Part shown: positions 24,801 through 37,522 of the stretch, piece by piece | Numbering within the stretch: the first letter of the stretch is position 1 | Layout: every line of letters starts with the position of its first letter | Origin: Vespa crabro | Taxonomy: Eukaryota > Arthropoda > Insecta > Hymenoptera > Vespidae | NCBI RefSeq assembly: GCF_910589235.1 | Contig: NC_060956.1 | Location: 6,983,999-7,047,998, forward strand | Reading direction: 5' to 3' | DNA length: 64,000 bases | Notes under the pieces: generated by a model | What the model saw: only the letters and a program-made list of their open reading frames with translations | Databases searched by the model: none | What the model was told of the DNA's origin: nothing | Program-made: the position numbers and the translations under genes

Positions 24801-25342
24801 CAATAAACCATTTCTTCCTTGTATAAGATTTTCAACCAAAGGTAAAGCTACTGTATCAAATATTTCCTTTTGTGTAGCATCTGGTGGAAATACACGAGTA
24901 AATGTGGTTTGTATTTCCTTATTACTAGTATTACGAAAGTTAACTGCAGATTCTGGTGGTGTGATTACTATTGTTGTATCAGATATAACTCTCATACATG
25001 ATATATCATTAGGGAATTGCATAGGTTTTAAACGACAGTATACTTGTACAGGATCTTTACATAACATGTTAGTACCTCTTATACGATTAATTGGTTTACG
25101 GGATAACCCTAACATTTTTCCACGTCTGAAAAATAATAAACATAAATAAAATAATTATAATGAAATATCTTTATATCGTTTTTGCAACAATATTTCAATA
25201 ATAGAAACTAAATTTATAAAGACTACAATATGCAACATTTTGGCATAAATTTTGTTATGCAAAGAAAAATTATATACAATAACAAATTATTTTTAAAATA
25301 TAATATATTATGAATGTATTGATAAACTTACGCAGACTTCAT
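21839..25342 (-). CDS. KIF23: Kinesin-6 KIF23/pavarotti (MKLP1), copy A
   Basis: Ten exons, minus strand: 25332-25342, 24550-25125, 24287-24457, 23983-24181, 23732-23870, 23450-23649, 23235-23339, 23076-23161, 22866-22996 and 21839-22785. The product is 854 residues. KIF23 dimerises with a RacGAP to form centralspindlin, which bundles midzone microtubules and positions the cytokinetic furrow. The motor is complete: P-loop GVTGSGKT (about 116-123), switch I NAESSRSHS, switch II SLVDLAGSERTNRT. The MKLP1-type neck follows (LGYTPGRRQANK), then a coiled coil and the diagnostic RWIDHRP tail motif. The first coding exon is only 11 bp. The last exon (947 bp) corresponds to six separate exons of copy B (54375-58495). 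No stop or frameshift interrupts it, so it looks functional. Confidence 0.93.
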
Positions 25343-26110
25343 TGTGATTTAGATAAGATTATTTTTTTCAATTATTCTTGAAATATATCAAATAGTCTTA
25401 GATCTTCCTTTAGTTCCCGTTTTTATTCTCGCTTGAACTCACTGAACTATATTTAAAAAGATTAATATTTACAAAATTATACTTGTTTTCATGAATAAAG
25501 ATAGAATTATTTTTTAAATATCTTCAAAAAAATACACTGCATTTGTTATGAATTTATTACAATGAAGTCTGACATAATTTTCCAACTGTAAACTGTTTCA
25601 AATATTCAAATTGAAAAATAGGCAGTGTTTTCAATATCGATAACGGTTACATGTACATTTCCCCAAATATATTATTTGGACAAAATATTTGTATTCTTTA
25701 CATTGCGTATAATAAATAATTAATAAAACATATTAATATTATTTTTCTTATTAAAAAAGATTCTATTATTGTCCATTAAATTAAGTAAATTGGTTTTCTT
25801 ATTAATCAATGATTAATACTTGTTTATATTGAAAGAACAATCCAATGTAAAATTATACGATGGAAACGCACTTGCCAATCAAAGTCCGTGCTTTTAATTG
25901 GTTTGTGATAAGATTCAGAGAAAACTTATTTTGTAACGCAGCTGTTCATAAATTTGATTTATTTTACATATAAAAGAGTGCGTAAAACTATTTTTAATGC
26001 TTATATACATTTTATTATCCAATAACCTCTATTTTATTTTTATTTTATGATGTGAAAAATGTAAAAAAATATTCGAAACGTAGATGCATTTTATTTATAT
26101 TTTTTATTAT
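25343..26110. other. Upstream region of KIF23 copy A
   Basis: AT-rich DNA upstream of the copy A start. It should include its promoter and 5' UTR. No coding exon or obvious motif was seen. Confidence 0.5.
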
Positions 26111-26119
26111 ATCGATCTA

Positions 26120-26700
26120 TTATCTTGGATTTAGTATTTTTTGTATTAAATATAATCGAAAGGAGTCATTAAGATTTCTTACTTGATATCTTAATTGACG
26201 CAACTTTTTCTCAATTTCTTTGGCATCAGGGTAATCATATTTGTTATCTAAATATATTCTCAAGCTGTTAATTGCACAACTATTTAAATCAATTCCATCC
26301 AAATTACCTCTTGCCTTAATTGCATATTCAACTTTTTTTTTTAATTGCTTTTCTAATATTTAACAAAAAATTCATCTTCTGGCTCATAAACTGTTCATTC
26401 TATTTCAACATTAGAATTATCGCTGATTACTACTGGAAAAATTCATCTATGATCTAATACAACATATTCTTTATCTATTAATTGTGCAATATATTCTTTA
26501 TTTGTTTTATTATTCTAACTGGATAATCTTCTCATTTTTTTTTGTATTTCTTTTAACAATTCACCAATTCGTTTATATTGTTACCATTTGTATATATGCT
26601 AACACTATTCTTTTATGTCCATTTTGTATTTTCTTTTATGTCGATCTACCTCATTTTTAGCCATCTATGAATCGCAATCGAGTGTTTCTGAATCATTATA
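26120..26700 (-). pseudogene. Pseudogene of an unrecognised protein
   Basis: An open minus-strand stretch from about 26340 down to a stop at 26120 reads VEYAIKARGNLDGIDLNSC, then a helical segment containing LRQLRYQVRNLNDSFRLYL. Upstream (to about 26700) there are protein-like pieces in the same direction, such as ELLKEIQKKMRRLS, EYIAQLIDKEYVVLDHR and YEPEDEFFVKY. They are broken by several in-frame stops (near 26390, 26450 and 26520) and at least one frameshift at 26360. No introns are apparent, so a processed pseudogene or an old mobile-element gene is possible. I do not recognise the parent. Confidence 0.45.
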
Positions 26701-27248
26701 AAACTTTTGAAGTAATAAGTCAATGTTTAAGGCCCTCCTATTAATCATATCGAGGACGAAAGGTCTGAATTGAAACGGATAATTGGTTGTAATTAATTAG
26801 TAGAAGAGCATTTGAGTGGCCACGAATCAATTTTTTTCTTCTTATAACAAAATTTATAGATATAAGAAATAGATTTCGCGGTATTCTTTAAATATCGATT
26901 AAAGATTTAAAATCCATTAAGTCCAATAAAAACTAATTTAAACTTTTGTACGGGAGAACATAAATTAACCTTTTGATCAGATGAAATACGGAACGATTCT
27001 TTTCTACTTTTTGATTAGGTAAATAGATTTTGCTGCATATTATCAATTTTTCTTGCTTTTTTTTCATTAAACCTTGTTCAGTTTGATTTGATGATAAAGC
27101 AATAGTAATATAGTCATCGTTAGATGATTAATACTAATTGTATGTTGATGGTGGGATGATAACGCATATACATATACACGTAAACATGTATATTTTTGTA
27201 GAAGTAATTTATTTTTTTTGCACTTATATAAATAGAACAAAATTAAGA
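26701..27248. other. Intergenic, no gene seen
   Basis: AT-rich DNA between the pseudogene and the 3' end of RpL13. It probably contains little beyond the RpL13 downstream region. Confidence 0.5.
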
Positions 27249-28456
27249 TTACTTCTTAGACTTTTTGTCTTTGCCAATTTTGGTAACATCATCAGGATTT
27301 TCTGTAGCATCCTTAACACGTTTTGCTCTTATTCCCACTAATCTGGCATCTGCTCTAGCTTTTCGTAATGTTATATATGCAGAGAATTTCTTCTCATCGT
27401 CAGTAATAGCATGTTTCTTTGTTTTGATAGCTGGTTGACGTCGTACAGGCATAACCTCTCCTTTAACTTGTGTTGCCACTTTCATTTCTTCCTCGCTTGC
27501 ATCACCTTTCTTGGTCTATTACATCATAAAAGTAGAATGATATTAGATAAATGTATACATATAACAGATCTGAACAACTGTATAATTTTTTGATTTTATC
27601 ATTTCTACTTCAATTAATTTTTTGTAAAAGAATAAAACAACAAACAAAAAATGTTATAAACAGATGAAGACAACAAAACAGAAAATCTATTTGAGAATAA
27701 CGAGCTTGCTACAACTCGTACATATTTAGTTGTTCAGATATGACTTATGATATTAAAACAAAGTGCTTTTCAATAAGCATTATAATTTGAAAGATATATA
27801 TCACATATAAATATATCGTAATAACAATTAAAAAAATTATTAAATATACCTTCTTTTCATTTATGGGGAAAAGAATTAAATTAGCCTTATATTCTTTCAG
27901 TCTCTGAGCATTTGTTTGTAAAGACTCTATAGATTTATTGCGTCTTCTTGGATCGACTGCAATTCCAATTGTTCTAGCAAATCTTTTGTTTAAACCACTA
28001 GCTTTTAGTTCCTGAAGAGTAAATCCTTTACCAGCCCTAACTTTTGTATGGTAACGGAATGTTGGACAATGTACTATTGGTCTTAAAAGGTTCACAGGTC
28101 TAAAATATATATGATATGTTTAATCATTTCATAAATAACCATTTATGTTTAATGATTTTTTTCTGTCTTATACTAACAAACAAGAATAATTAAGTAGAGC
28201 AATATAATAAAAAATATAAGCATAAAATTTATAGTTGCACTATAACTATGAACTATATTATATTAAATTTAAATTTTATTTTATTATTATTAAATTTACT
28301 TATTGATCATTACCTTGGTGCAACTGTACGAGCTTTTTTTATACGATTTTGTCTCCGACGGTATTTTCTCGCAGGCTGATTGAACCAAGTTTTTACAAAA
28401 CGTTGCCAGTCCTTATGGAAATGTCCATTAGGGATCATATTATTACGTTTCCCCAT
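27249..28456 (-). CDS. RpL13: 60S ribosomal protein L13 (eL13)
   Basis: Three exons, minus strand: 28314-28456, 27850-28099 and 27249-27515. They encode 219 residues, the usual length. eL13 is a basic component of the large subunit. The sequence opens MGKRNNMIPNGHFHKDWQRF and has the RKYRRRQNRIKKARTVAPRP and TFRYHTKVRAGKGFTLQELK blocks. It ends in a lysine-rich tail (VTKIGKDKKSKK). Reading frames join across all three exons. Its start is about 690 bp from that of the mitochondrial leucyl-tRNA synthetase on the other strand, so the two share an upstream region. A 5' non-coding exon is likely for a ribosomal protein gene but was not located. Confidence 0.97.
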
Positions 28457-29144
28457 TGTTACACTGTAATTTTTAAAAATGTAATCAATATTATGAAAGA
28501 AATACAATATTATTATACGATATTATTTAATTGTCAATAATACGGTAAATATTTACTATATATTAAATATATATGCAGATTAATATTAAACTTGTAAATC
28601 ATCGGAATAAATATATATATTAAAATTCAATAAAAAAAATAACACTTTAAAATGTATATAACTCTGTATTAAAATGTAGTAACTAATTGTAATAGTAAAA
28701 ACAATATGTGTTTATATTCCTAACCTCGCTTACAATGTCATGAAATATGAAAATATAAGTAAGTTCAATTATATATATATATAATATTAATAATAAATGA
28801 AATTGTTGAAGATAATTTATTTTATAAATCGAGTACTAGAAAATTGTCAGATGCTTACAGTTAAGACAGATTCGATACTTGATATAACTTTCACTTGTGT
28901 GCCGTTCCAATGTATACCGGAAAAGGAATGATGTACGAAAATATAGAGTACATTTCATCAAAATGAAAAAGCGTTCTTGTTATAATTACATATCTTAATT
29001 TTACAAATTAAAAAACATTAATTATATTAATATTGAGTTGTAATAAATTTTAATAAGTTTATTTAGTTATTAAATATAGTATGAATATAAATATAGATTT
29101 GACTAGAGTTGTCTCGTAATGCTAGTCAATCAAAAATATAAAAC
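28457..29144. promoter_or_regulatory. Divergent upstream region, RpL13 / LARS2
   Basis: 688 bp between start codons of two translation genes pointing apart. It contains the two promoters. No individual element was identified with confidence. Confidence 0.5.
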
Positions 29145-32100
29145 ATGAAGTATGATTTTATAAATGTATTAAAACCAATTTTTAATAAACGACATGAATA
29201 TTTTTTAAAAATAGTTATAAAAAGACGAGCTTCTACTGGTATTTGTTCATTAAAGGTACTATCAAGATTATTGTGATTACTTCATTCACATGCACCACTC
29301 CATAACCTATATTTAAATTTTATTTTAATTGTAAAATTAACAAACATATTAGTATTCACATTTGAAATTACAATTCATATTATTTTTAGGATGATGATCT
29401 TAATATAACTACGAAAAATAAAATAGAGTTGTATTGGAAGGATAAGGTGAATTCGAATTTATATAACGAAAATGATACTACAAAGGATAAGTTTTATGTC
29501 CTTTCTATGTTTCCTTATCCTTCTGGAAAACTTCATATGGGCCATGTTAGAGTTTACACGATCAGTGATGTTATAGCACGTTTCTATAGGATGACAGGTA
29601 AAAAATAATTATACTATCAAATTTTTGTTTTCCTATAATAAAAATAATATTTAATCAGCATTGAAATGTCAACCTTGCATAAATAATGCTTAAAAAACTA
29701 ATAATAAAATTTTATATTTGGTATAGGTAAAAATGTAATTCACCCTATTGGATGGGATGCATTTGGTCTACCTGCTGAAAATGCTGCTATTGAGCAACAA
29801 ATTGATCCTAGTAAATGGACAGAAACCAACATAAATATAATGCGCAAACAATTTAATGCTCTTAATTTTTCATTTGATTGGAACAGGGAAATTTCTACTT
29901 GTGATCCTGAATATTATAGATGGACTCAAGAATTATTTTTAAAACTCTTTGAAAAAGATCTAATTTATAGAAAAGAAGAATATGTTAATTGGGATCCCAT
30001 TGATGAGACAGTATTAGCTGAAGAACAGGTCGATATAAATAATATTTCTTGGAGATCTGGAGCTAAAGTGGAAAAGAGATTATTAAATCAATGGTTTATT
30101 AGAACTACAGCCTTCGCTAAGTATATTAGCAGTAATAGTTATTTTAATAGAAAAAAAAATATGACAAAGTATAATATTTATGTCATATTACAGGTCATTA
30201 TTGGATGGATTAAATGATCCAATATTGAAAGAGTGGAAAGATATTATAAAAATTCAAAAAAATTGGATAGGTGATTGTAATGGTGTTAGTTTTGATTTTA
30301 AGTTAGTTTCTGATATCTCAGAATTGCCAAAAATCATGAATCTATGGACTGATAAGCCAGAATTTGTCAAATTTGCAAAATTTGTTGTTATTTCTCCTAG
30401 TAATGCATTAAATCAACAACAATATTCTGAAAATGTTAATGCAACAACTAAAAAACTGAAAGCCACTGTAATAAATCCTTTTACTGAACAAGAGTTACCA
30501 ATATTTATATCTGATGAATTGGTTTTTCCACCAAATAGAGATAATTATTTGGGTATTCCTTCTGCTTCTATTGAAGATTACAAATTTGCGGAATCCGTGG
30601 AAATTCCATTTCAACGACATAATATACGTTCTCACGAAGAATTGCAGTGTGAACTTAATGAAATATTAATTAAAGCAAAAAAATGGAATATTGGTGGACA
30701 TATAGTAAGCTCCAGATTGAAAGATTGGCTGATTTCTAGACAAAGATATTGGGGCACTCCTATTCCGATTATATATTGTAAAAATTGTGGTATTCAACCT
30801 GTGCCACGTAATCAGTTGCCTGTTGTGTTACCAAATATTAATTTTAATTTATCAGAAAAAAATCATTTTACTTTACTCAATGCCAAAGAATGGTTACAGA
30901 CTGTATGTCCTAAGTGTGGTAATCATGCTATCAGAGAAGCTGATACAATGGATACATTTGTAGATAGTTGTTGGTATTTTTTAAGATATATTGATCCAAA
31001 AAATCAAGAAGAAATATTTTCTGTAGAAAAGGTCAAAAAAACTTTACCTGTTGATTTATATATAGGTGGAAAGGAACATGGTATGATAAAATATTGAATT
31101 TGACATGTTTATTTATACCCAATATATTTCTTTAGCTATTATATAATTACAGCTACGCTCCATTTATATTATGCTCGATTTATAAACCACTTTTTATATG
31201 AAGAAGGTCTTGTTCCTACTCGTGAACCATTTAAGCAACTCCTTGTACAGGGTATGGTAATGGGAAAAACTTACCAAATATCTAATACCGGGCAGTATAT
31301 AAAAGAAAGTGATGTAATTAAAGATGAGACGGATAACCAATATTATGAAAAAAATACCGGGAGACTTATAAAAGTTACTTGGGAAAAAATGTCTAAATCA
31401 AAATATAATGGAGTTGATCCTCTTGAACTTTTGGAAAATTATGGTGTGGATACAACTAGATTATTAATACTAGCTGATGTAGCTCCAACTTCTCACAGAA
31501 ATTGGTCTACTGATAGTATGTATTTTAAATTAATATATATCATTCATTAATATAATTAGATCAAACAATACAATTTTTTCTTAATAGTTTTTTAAGCTAA
31601 TGTTCAATAAATATTAATTAATGTTAAATAAGTACAAGGTATTACAATAGTAGGACCTGCTGTATTTTGTATAAATTATAAAATAATTTATATGTGCTTA
31701 AGCATTTTATTTATGTTTATTAGCAATTCGTGGTGTACAAAACTGGGAAAATCGTATATGGTTAACTCTGAAAGAATTTATCAAGATGAGGGAACATGTA
31801 TCATTAGAAGAACTTCAAACAGCAGCTACTGATCCTAAATACATTAAGGATGATGAATTCATGTTTGATAGCAGAAATTATTTTTTAAAAATGGTAACCT
31901 TTAATATCATAAAATCGCAGCAGATAAGTGTTGCAATATCTAGAATGCAAGGACTTACAAATAGGTTAGTCAATCAAATAAAAAGTTTTAATAATTAGAT
32001 GTAGTATATCTAATAATAAATTTTAATTATGATATTGTGAATTTTCAGTTTACGAAAAGTATGTAATGAGTGTAAATTAAAAAGTCGTGAATATGAACGG

Positions 32101-32629
32101 GCATTAGCTACACAAATAATTATGCTTACGCCATTAGTTCCACATTTTGCTTCAGAATTATGGACTGCATTTTGTTCTATATCGCATCATCTTATAAATA
32201 AAGAGGAAGTGCTATTGGATAAAGATGTATTAGAGCAAAAATGGCCTGAAATAGATATGAACTATAAGATGACAATGAATGTTTACGTAAGTTTATCATT
32301 TATTTTTGATATGTAACTCATATACATGCGCACTCACACACTGCAAATCTATATTATAATATAGATTTTATGAATCAAATAAGTTTAAATTTATAATTTC
32401 CAATCTTATACAGGTCGATAAACAATTGTTCATGGAAATAAAAGTTCCCCGCCATACTTTAGATAAATTAACTGTGCAGGAAGCTTCAGAATTAATAATG
32501 ACTAAACCCTTTTATCAAAAGCTTATACGAAAGCGTACAATCACAGATGTTAAGCTTCTTTCACAGATAGCTTGTGATGCAAACTTATATATTACTACAA
32601 ACAAAATATTAGAGGAAATTTCATCTTAA
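29145..32629 (+). CDS. LARS2: Mitochondrial leucyl-tRNA synthetase
   Basis: Eight exons: 29145-29255, 29390-29597, 29727-30120, 30194-31080, 31153-31515, 31734-31974, 32049-32286 and 32414-32629. The product is 885 residues (vertebrate LARS2 is about 900). It charges mitochondrial tRNA-Leu in the matrix. Class I signatures are present: HMGH (86-89) after FPYPSGKL, and KMSKS (612-616) followed by KYNGVDP. The bacterial-type catalytic core shows GWDAFGLPAENAA and WFIRTTAFA. The editing region and LKDWLISRQRYWGTPIP follow as expected for LeuRS. A four-cysteine cluster (CKNCG...CPKCG) sits in the zinc-finger-like insert. The first exon is basic and Ser/Arg-bearing and fits a mitochondrial presequence. 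Confidence 0.95.
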
Positions 32630-34232
32630 GTGAAGTTGGCAATTTTAAAAGATTATTATAACATAACAAAAATAATTAAAATGTATTTAACGTAAATTAA
32701 TCGTATAAAACCTATTCTTTTATTATTAAATCTATAATCATGAGATTTTCAAATGATACCTCATTTTATTTACATAAAATAAAAATATGTAAAATAATAA
32801 TAATAAAATATATAAGTATGCTTATGTAAATTGATCCTTTTTCACTGCTATTAATCATAAAATCATTGAATTCTTTTGCCTAAACTTAGTGTACTTCGTA
32901 ATAAAATTAGTCAATACTTGAAGACAATGTTTCTTCTAATTTTTTTTCCACCTACTGTTTCTCTACGCATGGAATTGCTTAGTTTATAATGAACCATAAT
33001 TTATAACTGATCATATTTATGACCTCTATTCTTCTTCAATTGCTATTAATTATAAAATCATTATATTATTGTCTATACTTAATCTATTTTTTATTTAATA
33101 AAATTAATTTATATTTGAGAATCCCCAAATATTACAAACTATTTTTCAAGTTTAATATTTCTATTTTAATAGCCATTAGACTTGATATTGCAATGGAATG
33201 CATATCATGATATACATTATATTGAAAGTAATATTCAGTATCCAAGTCTCACCGAGTAAACAGGTTTTTTTATACAATGAAAAATAGCGATAGTTTCAAA
33301 AGGAGCTGAAAAAGGACCGGAAAGGATAAAATATCTGCAAATAAACCAACGTAAGGGTCAAAAGACGTAGGATCATCTTGATCAAGTGGTACACAATGAG
33401 ATATATATGTATATTACATTCTTTAAAAAATGTAAAAAAAATCGAAAGAATAAATTACAGAGGTGTATTTGCATACCAGAAAACGTTCTGGGTAAAAAAT
33501 TTCTACCAAACAACTAATCAGAGAACAATAATTATAATTTATATATTTAGAAAGCAATAAAAAAATTATTACAGAACAAATCAATAAAATAGGAATTTAT
33601 TACTATCAACCTATTTGTAGGTAAAATAGGAATTTATTACTATCAATTTATTTGCCGGTGAAATAGGAATTTACTTTTTCCGATTAGTAATAGGTTAGAC
33701 AAGAATTCATTAATACCAATTAATCAGTTGGTAATATTGAACTTTATTACTACTGACTAAGTTGTCGGTAAAACAGAGTGTGTGCTTTTATCTATATGCA
33801 TGTGTGTTACGTGCTTTTTTGATGTGTGTATGACTTTATTTCTGTTATTTTTATTTCTATACGTATGTAAATTTTTTTTGCAGATGTACAAATGAATTTA
33901 CGAACATTGATTGGTGACATTGCAGATAGTATGGAATTTCCTGTGTGTCATATTCATTAAAAAATTTCTTTATATATTTTTTTTATTTCCCACCGAACAG
34001 TGGTTGCCATTCAGTGCTACTTCGTGAGAGGAAAAATCCTTAATTATAATACATTTATATATATATATATATATATATTTTTCTTTATTTATACATATAT
34101 TATAAATAATACATACACATATAAGCAAATAATACACATATTCTAATACTATTTACGACGAAAGTCGTGAAACAATTTAAGTAGCTATAAGTAAACAATA
34201 TTTATTTTCCTTCTTTTTTCTATTCTTTTAAA
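32630..34232. other. Tail-to-tail intergenic region with tandem repeat
   Basis: Lies between the stops of LARS2 (plus) and the chitinase gene (minus). Apart from a 38-bp tandem array (33586-33774) and AT microsatellites near 34055-34080, I see nothing coding. Confidence 0.6.
33586..33774. repeat. Five-copy tandem repeat, about 38-bp unit
   Basis: Units begin at about 33586, 33623, 33661, 33699 and 33738. The first two are nearly identical (AAAATAGGAATTTATTACTA then TCAA, ending in GG at the unit boundary). The last three drift. There are no unique spacers, so this is a satellite-type array, not a CRISPR. Confidence 0.8.
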
Positions 34233-36132
34233 TTATAAGTTTGTCAAAGTAAAAATACTAACAATGGCACAAAATACTGTTAATATATTGTACAAGGAAA
34301 ATATTCTACTTGTTCCATTTCCTTTATTTTCATCTTCTTCTTTTGTTTCATTTTTAAAAGCTCTATTGATAGATTTCATTAATATGTATTCAATTCCGCA
34401 ATTTCCGTGAAAATCATCGGTATCGATGCTCCAAACCATAACGCCACCTAAATTCATTTTATTGGCATATAATACCTAGAAATCACGCAGGGATCATTAA
34501 ATTCATCTCTAACTATAATATATGTATATATAATCAATTTACGATATTCATCATTACATATATATATATTAAATATTATTATTTAATATTTATATATATA
34601 TATATATGTATAATTTTATATATAAATAATTATATATAAATATTAAAATTCATTTTACGTATGAAATAAATATTATGAAATTGTTTAAAATTTACCTTCT
34701 CTCTTAAACTTCTGTGATTATCGTACATAATCACTCGGTTTTTATTTACCGCGTATAGTGTTTTACTATAAAGATCCCATCCAGACATCCAATTTGTATT
34801 CTTCAGTTCTGTACAAATCTATGCAAAAATACATATCAAATTGTTTAAATATAAAAGCAATATTAATCTTGTATTTAAAACAAATTCAATTATACATACT
34901 TCATTATAACCCATAGTTCCATTTACACCAGTATAAGGTCCTTTAAAACCTTCTGATTCAAAGCGTGTTCCAATAGGAATTTCACCTGAAGTAAAGTTGT
35001 CAGTTGAAATATATGTTCGTCCGTACATAGGTAAACCCAGAATGAGTTTTCCAGGTGGTGCTCCTAATTTTAGTAAATAGCTGACAGTAAAATCCTTAAA
35101 AAATGAAAAGAAAAAAAATTCATACCGATAATAATTGATTTAACAGTATGAATATCAATGTCGTATTATTAACCAAAATAAATCTTTATTTGAATGTTGA
35201 TAAATTTTTCAAAAATAATAACGAAGAAGATTATTACTCACCACGCTTGCATTATCTTGACTGTATAACGGAGCATTCGGAAAAATTTCTGTATCCCATG
35301 AACCATGATAATCATAGGCCATAATGTGTATGTAATCGAGGTATTTGGAAATTTCCGGAATGTCATATCCTTCGTCAATTATTTTCTTATTTGGGCTTAT
35401 AGCTGAGGTTACTATAAAATCAGGTAATCCTTGTTTCAAATCCTATTAGGAAAAATATAAAACGTATGATATTGAAAGGATAGAAATAACATTTATAATA
35501 ATAGGTCAATATTATGTTATCTTATCAAATCTTGTTAAATTTCTGAGTTGTTCTAAGTAGTATATTATATAAAGATAAAAGACTAGTATATCATATAATG
35601 ATAAAAGAATATTTTCATTTATAATTAAAAAAACTTATGAATTATGATCGTGCATTTATCGATTATATGTCAATGATGCATACTTATTGCAGAAAAAAAT
35701 AGATTTTACTTTAACGAGTAAGAGGAAATTTTGTTTATCCTCCGGTTTACCATCTCCCTGCGAAGGAAATTCCCAATCTAAATCGATGCCATCGAATTTG
35801 TATTCTCTGCGTAAAAAAATGATACATATAGGTATATAAATAAGTATATAAATTAGGATATGACAAAGATGTAGCTAAGAATTATCAATTGTATACCTAA
35901 GAAATTTAAAAACGCTGTCGACAAAGTTTTTTCGCTTTTCTTTATCAGAAGCAAGAATAGAATAGTTTCCACTACCTTCATTCCAACCACCGATAGCTAT
36001 CGAAACTTTTAATCTTGGATATTGATTACGAAGAGCTGTCATTTTTCTGTAATTACCAATTCCTGAACAAATATATATTATTGTATTTATTATACTTATT
36101 TTTACATATTGTTGTTATTATTATGTTTATGT

Positions 36133-36196
<64 letters not shown>

Positions 36197-37522
36197 ATAT
36201 TGTGTTTTATTTCAAATAAATAATACCATCTTCCTCGATATCATTCCATCTATCAAGACTTTGTATTTCCCAAGTAGTCGTATTCAAGCCCGCGAAAGCG
36301 TAAATCAAATGTGTACAATATTGTGGTTTAAGATTATCCAATGTAAATTTGCCATACGAAGGTCTATACTTTGCCCACGTAGCGACATAACAGGCAACGA
36401 CCTTTCCGTGCGTTGGCGTCGTGTTGCCTAAGAATTGAAAAAAATATGATATAGTTATATTATTTTTTATTACACTTTTTATAAATAAGTTCTATATATT
36501 TACGAATTTTTCTTAACACTTATATATTTTATCAAAGACAAATTTTATATATATAGATATCTATGTATGTAATATTTTATAATAATAACATTATATGATT
36601 TGTTATTATTATATACATATGATAAATATATATAATTATAATAAATATATATATAATTATAATAAATAAATGATTTTAATAATAATGATCACATAAATCA
36701 TGATATTTCACATTTTGTAATTTCTTCTATTTTGAATAGCCGCAAATAAAATATACCAAATCATCCTTGTTTATTGTAAGGTCTTTTTTTTTATTACACG
36801 TAAAATATTAAATGTATAATTTTATTAAATATCAAGCTGCACTTTTTTTAAATTCAATTTATTAAAAGTGATCCATATAACTAATATGGCGAACGATCAC
36901 ATTCTTTAAAGAATATATCTATTTGAATACAACGACTTAGAACTTATTAAAATGTCAGATTTGCCTTATTCATTGGTGCACGGAAAATGTCAACGACATT
37001 TCGGACTTTCATTAATTTATGTCGACATTATTTAACTTTCTCTTTAAATTTCTCGACAGTGACATATAATTGAATATTGATTATTGAAAAATAAACGCGA
37101 TCAGAAAAATATTTGATTGGAGAAGAAGAAAGAAAAAAAGAAAGTGATAAAAATGTTGATGAAGGACATATTTTTTTCTCTACATTAAGAATAATTCATA
37201 TTAATATCGTTCAAAACAAAAATTTCATATTGTTATGTTCTATTTCGAAATGAATGACTTTTCTTCGAAATAAAATTGTTTTATTGGAATAATCACAGAT
37301 ACCAGATTGAAGATTAAAAAGCGAAGAATATTAATTAAAGAATTTTTGAAAAGGAACGGAGACAAATGAGCAAATAAAATAAAATAAAAATTTTTTTCGA
37401 TAGAATCTAAGATAAATATTTTTAAAAATGTTATGTATTTTATTTAACTTACTTTGAATACTATTAATGTATAGAAATAATAGCATTAGAAGATATGACG
37501 TCAGATTCCTCATCGGATTCAT
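34233..37522 (-). CDS. GH18 chitinase, single domain, hydrophobic C-terminus
   Basis: Eight exons, minus strand: 37453-37522, 36227-36427, 35897-36062, 35710-35806, 35242-35442, 34900-35094, 34696-34818 and 34233-34475. The product is 431 residues. A signal peptide is coded by exon 1 (YLLMLLFLYINS). The GH18 beta/alpha barrel starts KVVACYVATWAKYRPSYGKF. The catalytic motif FDGIDLDWEFP is intact (about 150-160, acid Glu about 158), along with IAIGGWNEG, IHIMAYDYHG and GGVMVWSIDTDDF. It should therefore hydrolyse chitin, unlike inactive IDGF-type relatives. There is no chitin-binding (CBM14) domain. It ends in an Asn/Glu-rich linker and a hydrophobic segment (YNILTVFCAIVSIFTLTNL), read as a GPI-attachment signal or membrane anchor. 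Exact chitinase group is not assigned. Confidence 0.92.

Noticed and set aside
27516..27849. Possible snoRNA in RpL13 intron 2
   Set aside because: Ribosomal protein introns often host snoRNAs, but I found no convincing C/D or H/ACA box pair in the sense orientation.
33586..33774. Regular repeats resembling a CRISPR array
   Set aside because: The units abut without unique spacers and the genome is animal; it is a tandem satellite.
36015..36431. Plus-strand open frame of 138 codons
   Set aside because: It runs antisense through chitinase exons 2 and 3 and a (TA)n tract.
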